Positions 61,601-64,000 of a stretch of DNA of 64,000 nt are shown piece after piece (position 1 is the first letter of the stretch; every line of letters begins with the position of its first letter). This stretch comes from Cyrtodaria siliqua (lineage: Eukaryota; Mollusca; Bivalvia; Adapedonta; Hiatellidae). The stretch lies in the NCBI GenBank assembly GCA_037043455.1, contig JAWPHD010010954.1:24214-88213 (forward strand), in the 5' to 3' direction. Under the pieces are notes generated by a model. It was given only the letters and a program-made list of their open reading frames with translations. It did not search any database and was not told the origin of the DNA. Position numbers and translations under genes: made by a program.

Positions 61601-64000
61601 TCAATGCTTGTCAGCTGTGGTGATTCCATACCTTTCCTCCATTCTAAGCATGCCTTCGTAGTTATCACAGAGGTATTTCACCACATCCGCCTTCCCTCTA
61701 AACTCTGCAGAGTGTAAGAAGGTACGCCTCTGCGTGTCAGTTGCCCAGGGATCTGCATTTTGTTGTATCAAGTACGTCAAGCAATCCAAATGGCCTCCCC
61801 CGGAAGCAAAAAAGGCTGCTGTGCGACCATTGTTGGTTGGACTGTCTATAGGAATGGTGTGTTCTTCACACAGATATCTCAAAATGTGCAAATGCCCAAA
61901 ACTGGACGCTGTGTGTAGAAGTGTTTCTCCTCCTTTGCCTTTTAAAAGTGGATCGACTCCATATTTGATTACAATCTTTAAACATTCTAAATGTCCCCCT
62001 CTTGTGGCACTGTAAGCAGCTGTTCCGTCATGTTCATCTTTCATTTCCTTAAGATTCCTATAAGTTTCACAGAGGTATTGGACAATTTCTGTTTGCCCGC
62101 GGTGACATGCATCATGTAAAAGGGTAAACCTTGGTCTTCTCGTTTCATATGGATCGACACCTGCCGCTAGAAGATACTGTAAGCAGTCTAAATGACCACC
62201 ACATGCAGCAGCAAATGCAGCACTTCCTCCATAAATATCTTTCAGATTTAATAGTTGTTTATATGTCTCAGAAAGATATTTGACTATCTCCATCCTGCCA
62301 AAGAATGATGCATGATGTAAAAGCGAAGTCATTTTTTTATTTTTCACCATGGGATCAATACCACTTTCGATTAGGTATTTCAAGCAATCAATATTACCAT
62401 GGAGTACTACGCTAAATGCCGCACTGTCACCGTATTTATTTCTTGACTGCGTCATATCTTTATATGTTTTGACAAGATATTCCAACAAATTAAGATTTCC
62501 AGAATGTGCTGCTCTGTGTAAAATAGTCAGACCTTTCGTACTCGTGTTCCTTGGATCTATTTTCTGTTCAGTTAGATAAACTAAGCAATCAAGATGACCA
62601 CCGGCTGCCGCATGGTGAGCTGCATTTTCTCCATTGATGTCTTGCATTTTGATACTCTCTGGGAACGAACTGCAAAGGTATTTCACGGCATCAAGTTTCC
62701 CACAAAAAGCGGCTTCGTGCAAAGGCGTATACCCTTTGTGTGAACTACCAGTTGGATCCGACTTATATTCACGAAGTATTGATAAGCAATCTACATGGCC
62801 ACCGCGTGCTGCATAATGGCATGCGGTCTCGCCATCTACGTCTAGTGCCCGCACCATATCGCCGTATTTCTCGCAAAGGTGTCTAACTACCTGAGCATTT
62901 CCATTAATGGATGATTCGTGAAGGAGCGTCCCTCCATCATGTGTGACACCATTGAAATGTAATCCATGCTCTAATAAATACTCTAGACAAGTTGTGTCAC
63001 CTGCAGTTGCGGCATGAGCAGCCGTGTAGCCTTTGGTACTTCTTTTGTTTAGCATGCTTTTGTGATTTCTACAAATGTATTCTACAACATCAATATTGCC
63101 ATACATTGCTGCACAGTGCAAACTGTTAAACCCTTCTTTGTCTTCTGAATCAATATTTGATCCATTGTCTAAAAGAAGGCTAAATATTTTCGTATTGCCT
63201 TTCATTGCTGCGTATAGCAGAGGAATCTTCTTATCAACCTCTGCCGATGAAAGAAGTTCAGTGCGTGTTGATTCGTCACATTTACCGAAAATAATACTAG
63301 CACTATCATAATCGTTTCTTGCACATGCCTCATGCAGTAAGTTTTCGTTTGTATCAGGTTTGCGTGCTCGTACATTGCCCCCTTTTTCTAGAAGTTTTTT
63401 TAGAATACCACAGTTTCCTCCGTGAATGGCGGCAAATAACATATCGTCTGATATGTGTACTATTTTAGTGATCAGATGTTTGAAGCTATCTACATTTCCA
63501 AACATGCAAGCCTCCTTCGTACCCATGACCATGTTTCTGTCCAATAATTCTTTTGGAACAACGGACGTATCTGTGTCCATAATTCTAAGTATCAGATCAC
63601 CACGCCCAAAGCGTGCAAGGTAACATAACAGTGACTTATGTTCCTCGTCTTCATTGTAAAAACGAAGAATATCTAGTATTTGAAAGGCTATATCACAAAA
63701 TGCTTTGTCCTGCCACAGAGACGAGGCACCAATACATTGCATTACATTTTGCCTTTCATCTATTTCGTATTTAAATCTTTCAGCGAGTTTGCTATAAAGC
63801 AAATTATTCTTGGTTTGTGTACCTTCTTGTTTATCTTTTGTCATCGGCTTCTGTTCTTTCCCGAAAAACTTTGTAATTATTTGTAAAGGACAAAATTGTA
63901 TAAGAATGTCCAGTATGCTCTCTCTTGCAGCATTAAATGTAGATTCGGCTATTGTGTCATGAACAAATGAGAAATAATCGGAATGTACCGTTAAGTATGT
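61601..64000 (-). CDS. gene B: nSTAND-ankyrin paralogue of gene A, partial at the right edge
   Basis: The frame is open from the window edge to the TGA at 61601-61603, about 800 codons. The ATG at 63844 is internal: the codons before it continue the match to gene A (FSFVHDTIAEST, then ILDILIQFCPL and KFFGKEQKP), so the P-loop part and the 5' exons lie beyond 64000. The visible part is the end of the STAND region followed by ankyrin repeats to the C-terminus, closely similar to gene A through LLHHAS-FGR. After that the two differ: gene B has distinct ankyrin repeats (for example FTLLHDACHRGQTEIVQYLC, then GETLLHTASSFGH) where gene A has four near-identical 201-bp units. It ends in the middle of a repeat (GITTADKH), consistent with loss of its original 3' end. 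Same strand and order of elements as gene A: a head-to-tail duplication. Confidence 0.93.
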   Translation of the reverse strand, partial: TYLTVHSDYFSFVHDTIAESTFNAARESILDILIQFCPLQIITKFFGKEQKPMTKDKQEGTQTKNNLLYSKLAERFKYEIDERQNVMQCIGASSLWQDKAFCDIAFQILDILRFYNEDEEHKSLLCYLARFGRGDLILRIMDTDTSVVPKELLDRNMVMGTKEACMFGNVDSFKHLITKIVHISDDMLFAAIHGGNCGILKKLLEKGGNVRARKPDTNENLLHEACARNDYDSASIIFGKCDESTRTELLSSAEVDKKIPLLYAAMKGNTKIFSLLLDNGSNIDSEDKEGFNSLHCAAMYGNIDVVEYICRNHKSMLNKRSTKGYTAAHAATAGDTTCLEYLLEHGLHFNGVTHDGGTLLHESSINGNAQVVRHLCEKYGDMVRALDVDGETACHYAARGGHVDCLSILREYKSDPTGSSHKGYTPLHEAAFCGKLDAVKYLCSSFPESIKMQDINGENAAHHAAAGGHLDCLVYLTEQKIDPRNTSTKGLTILHRAAHSGNLNLLEYLVKTYKDMTQSRNKYGDSAAFSVVLHGNIDCLKYLIESGIDPMVKNKKMTSLLHHASFFGRMEIVKYLSETYKQLLNLKDIYGGSAAFAAACGGHLDCLQYLLAAGVDPYETRRPRFTLLHDACHRGQTEIVQYLCETYRNLKEMKDEHDGTAAYSATRGGHLECLKIVIKYGVDPLLKGKGGETLLHTASSFGHLHILRYLCEEHTIPIDSPTNNGRTAAFFASGGGHLDCLTYLIQQNADPWATDTQRRTFLHSAEFRGKADVVKYLCDNYEGMLRMEERYGITTADKH

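Noticed and set aside
63844..63846. Start codon of gene B
   Set aside because: Codons upstream of it to the window edge stay open and continue the alignment with gene A, so this Met is internal.

Overview
The window is eukaryotic nuclear DNA, AT-rich and dense in repeats. The most likely source is a bivalve mollusc. That is an inference from several things together: ankyrin-repeat STAND NTPases with a DZIP3-type HEPN domain, an F-type lectin with phase-1 introns, a tRNA-headed SINE with a Meta-like core, (ACGG)-rich tracts, and many tandem arrays. Coding sequence is a small part of the 64 kb.

Layout. (1) Positions 1-14.8 kb hold gene A on the minus strand. I read it as three exons: a HEPN exon (14215-14837), a coiled-coil exon (10287-10541) and a large exon carrying an nSTAND3-type P-loop NTPase followed by ankyrin repeats (1841-5166). 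All junctions are phase 1, so the exons join in frame to about 1397 residues. A nonsense codon cuts the protein inside the last of four nearly identical 201-bp ankyrin units, and the old 3' end survives as a relic at 1478-1840. A 48-bp minisatellite follows at 97-1110. (2) 12-32 kb is mobile-element territory: a 2.8-kb TIR element with seven copies of one subterminal motif, a 277-bp repeat with conserved hairpins, a reverse-transcriptase retroelement with many scattered 3'-end copies, a Ty3/gypsy scrap, a Penelope-like scrap, and a SINE. (3) 35.06-45.84 kb is a 40-bp satellite of about 270 monomers with a 920-bp higher-order duplication. (4) 47.07-51.23 kb holds two exons of an F-type lectin (fucolectin) domain on the plus strand. 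(5) 52-60 kb is again repeats: SINE heads, 277-bp units, a 95-bp foldback inside a ~48-bp array, and a 32-bp array. (6) 60.4-64 kb is a second copy of the region-1 segment: the same 48-bp minisatellite, the same flank, and a paralogous nSTAND3-ankyrin gene (gene B, minus strand) that runs off the right edge.

How the genes fit together. Genes A and B are head-to-tail paralogues of an NLR-like class. The HEPN domain of gene A keeps an R-x5-H motif typical of RNase HEPN domains. The STAND module would be the switch and the ankyrin array the sensor. With an F-type lectin in the same window this suggests innate immunity, but function is inferred from families only. The sensor end is the unstable part: gene A has a freshly homogenised 201-bp ankyrin array and a new stop, and gene B has a remodelled, truncated 3' end.

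Limits: exon boundaries come from splice consensus and phase by eye, repeat families are named only where recognised, and no first exon or promoter could be fixed for any gene.
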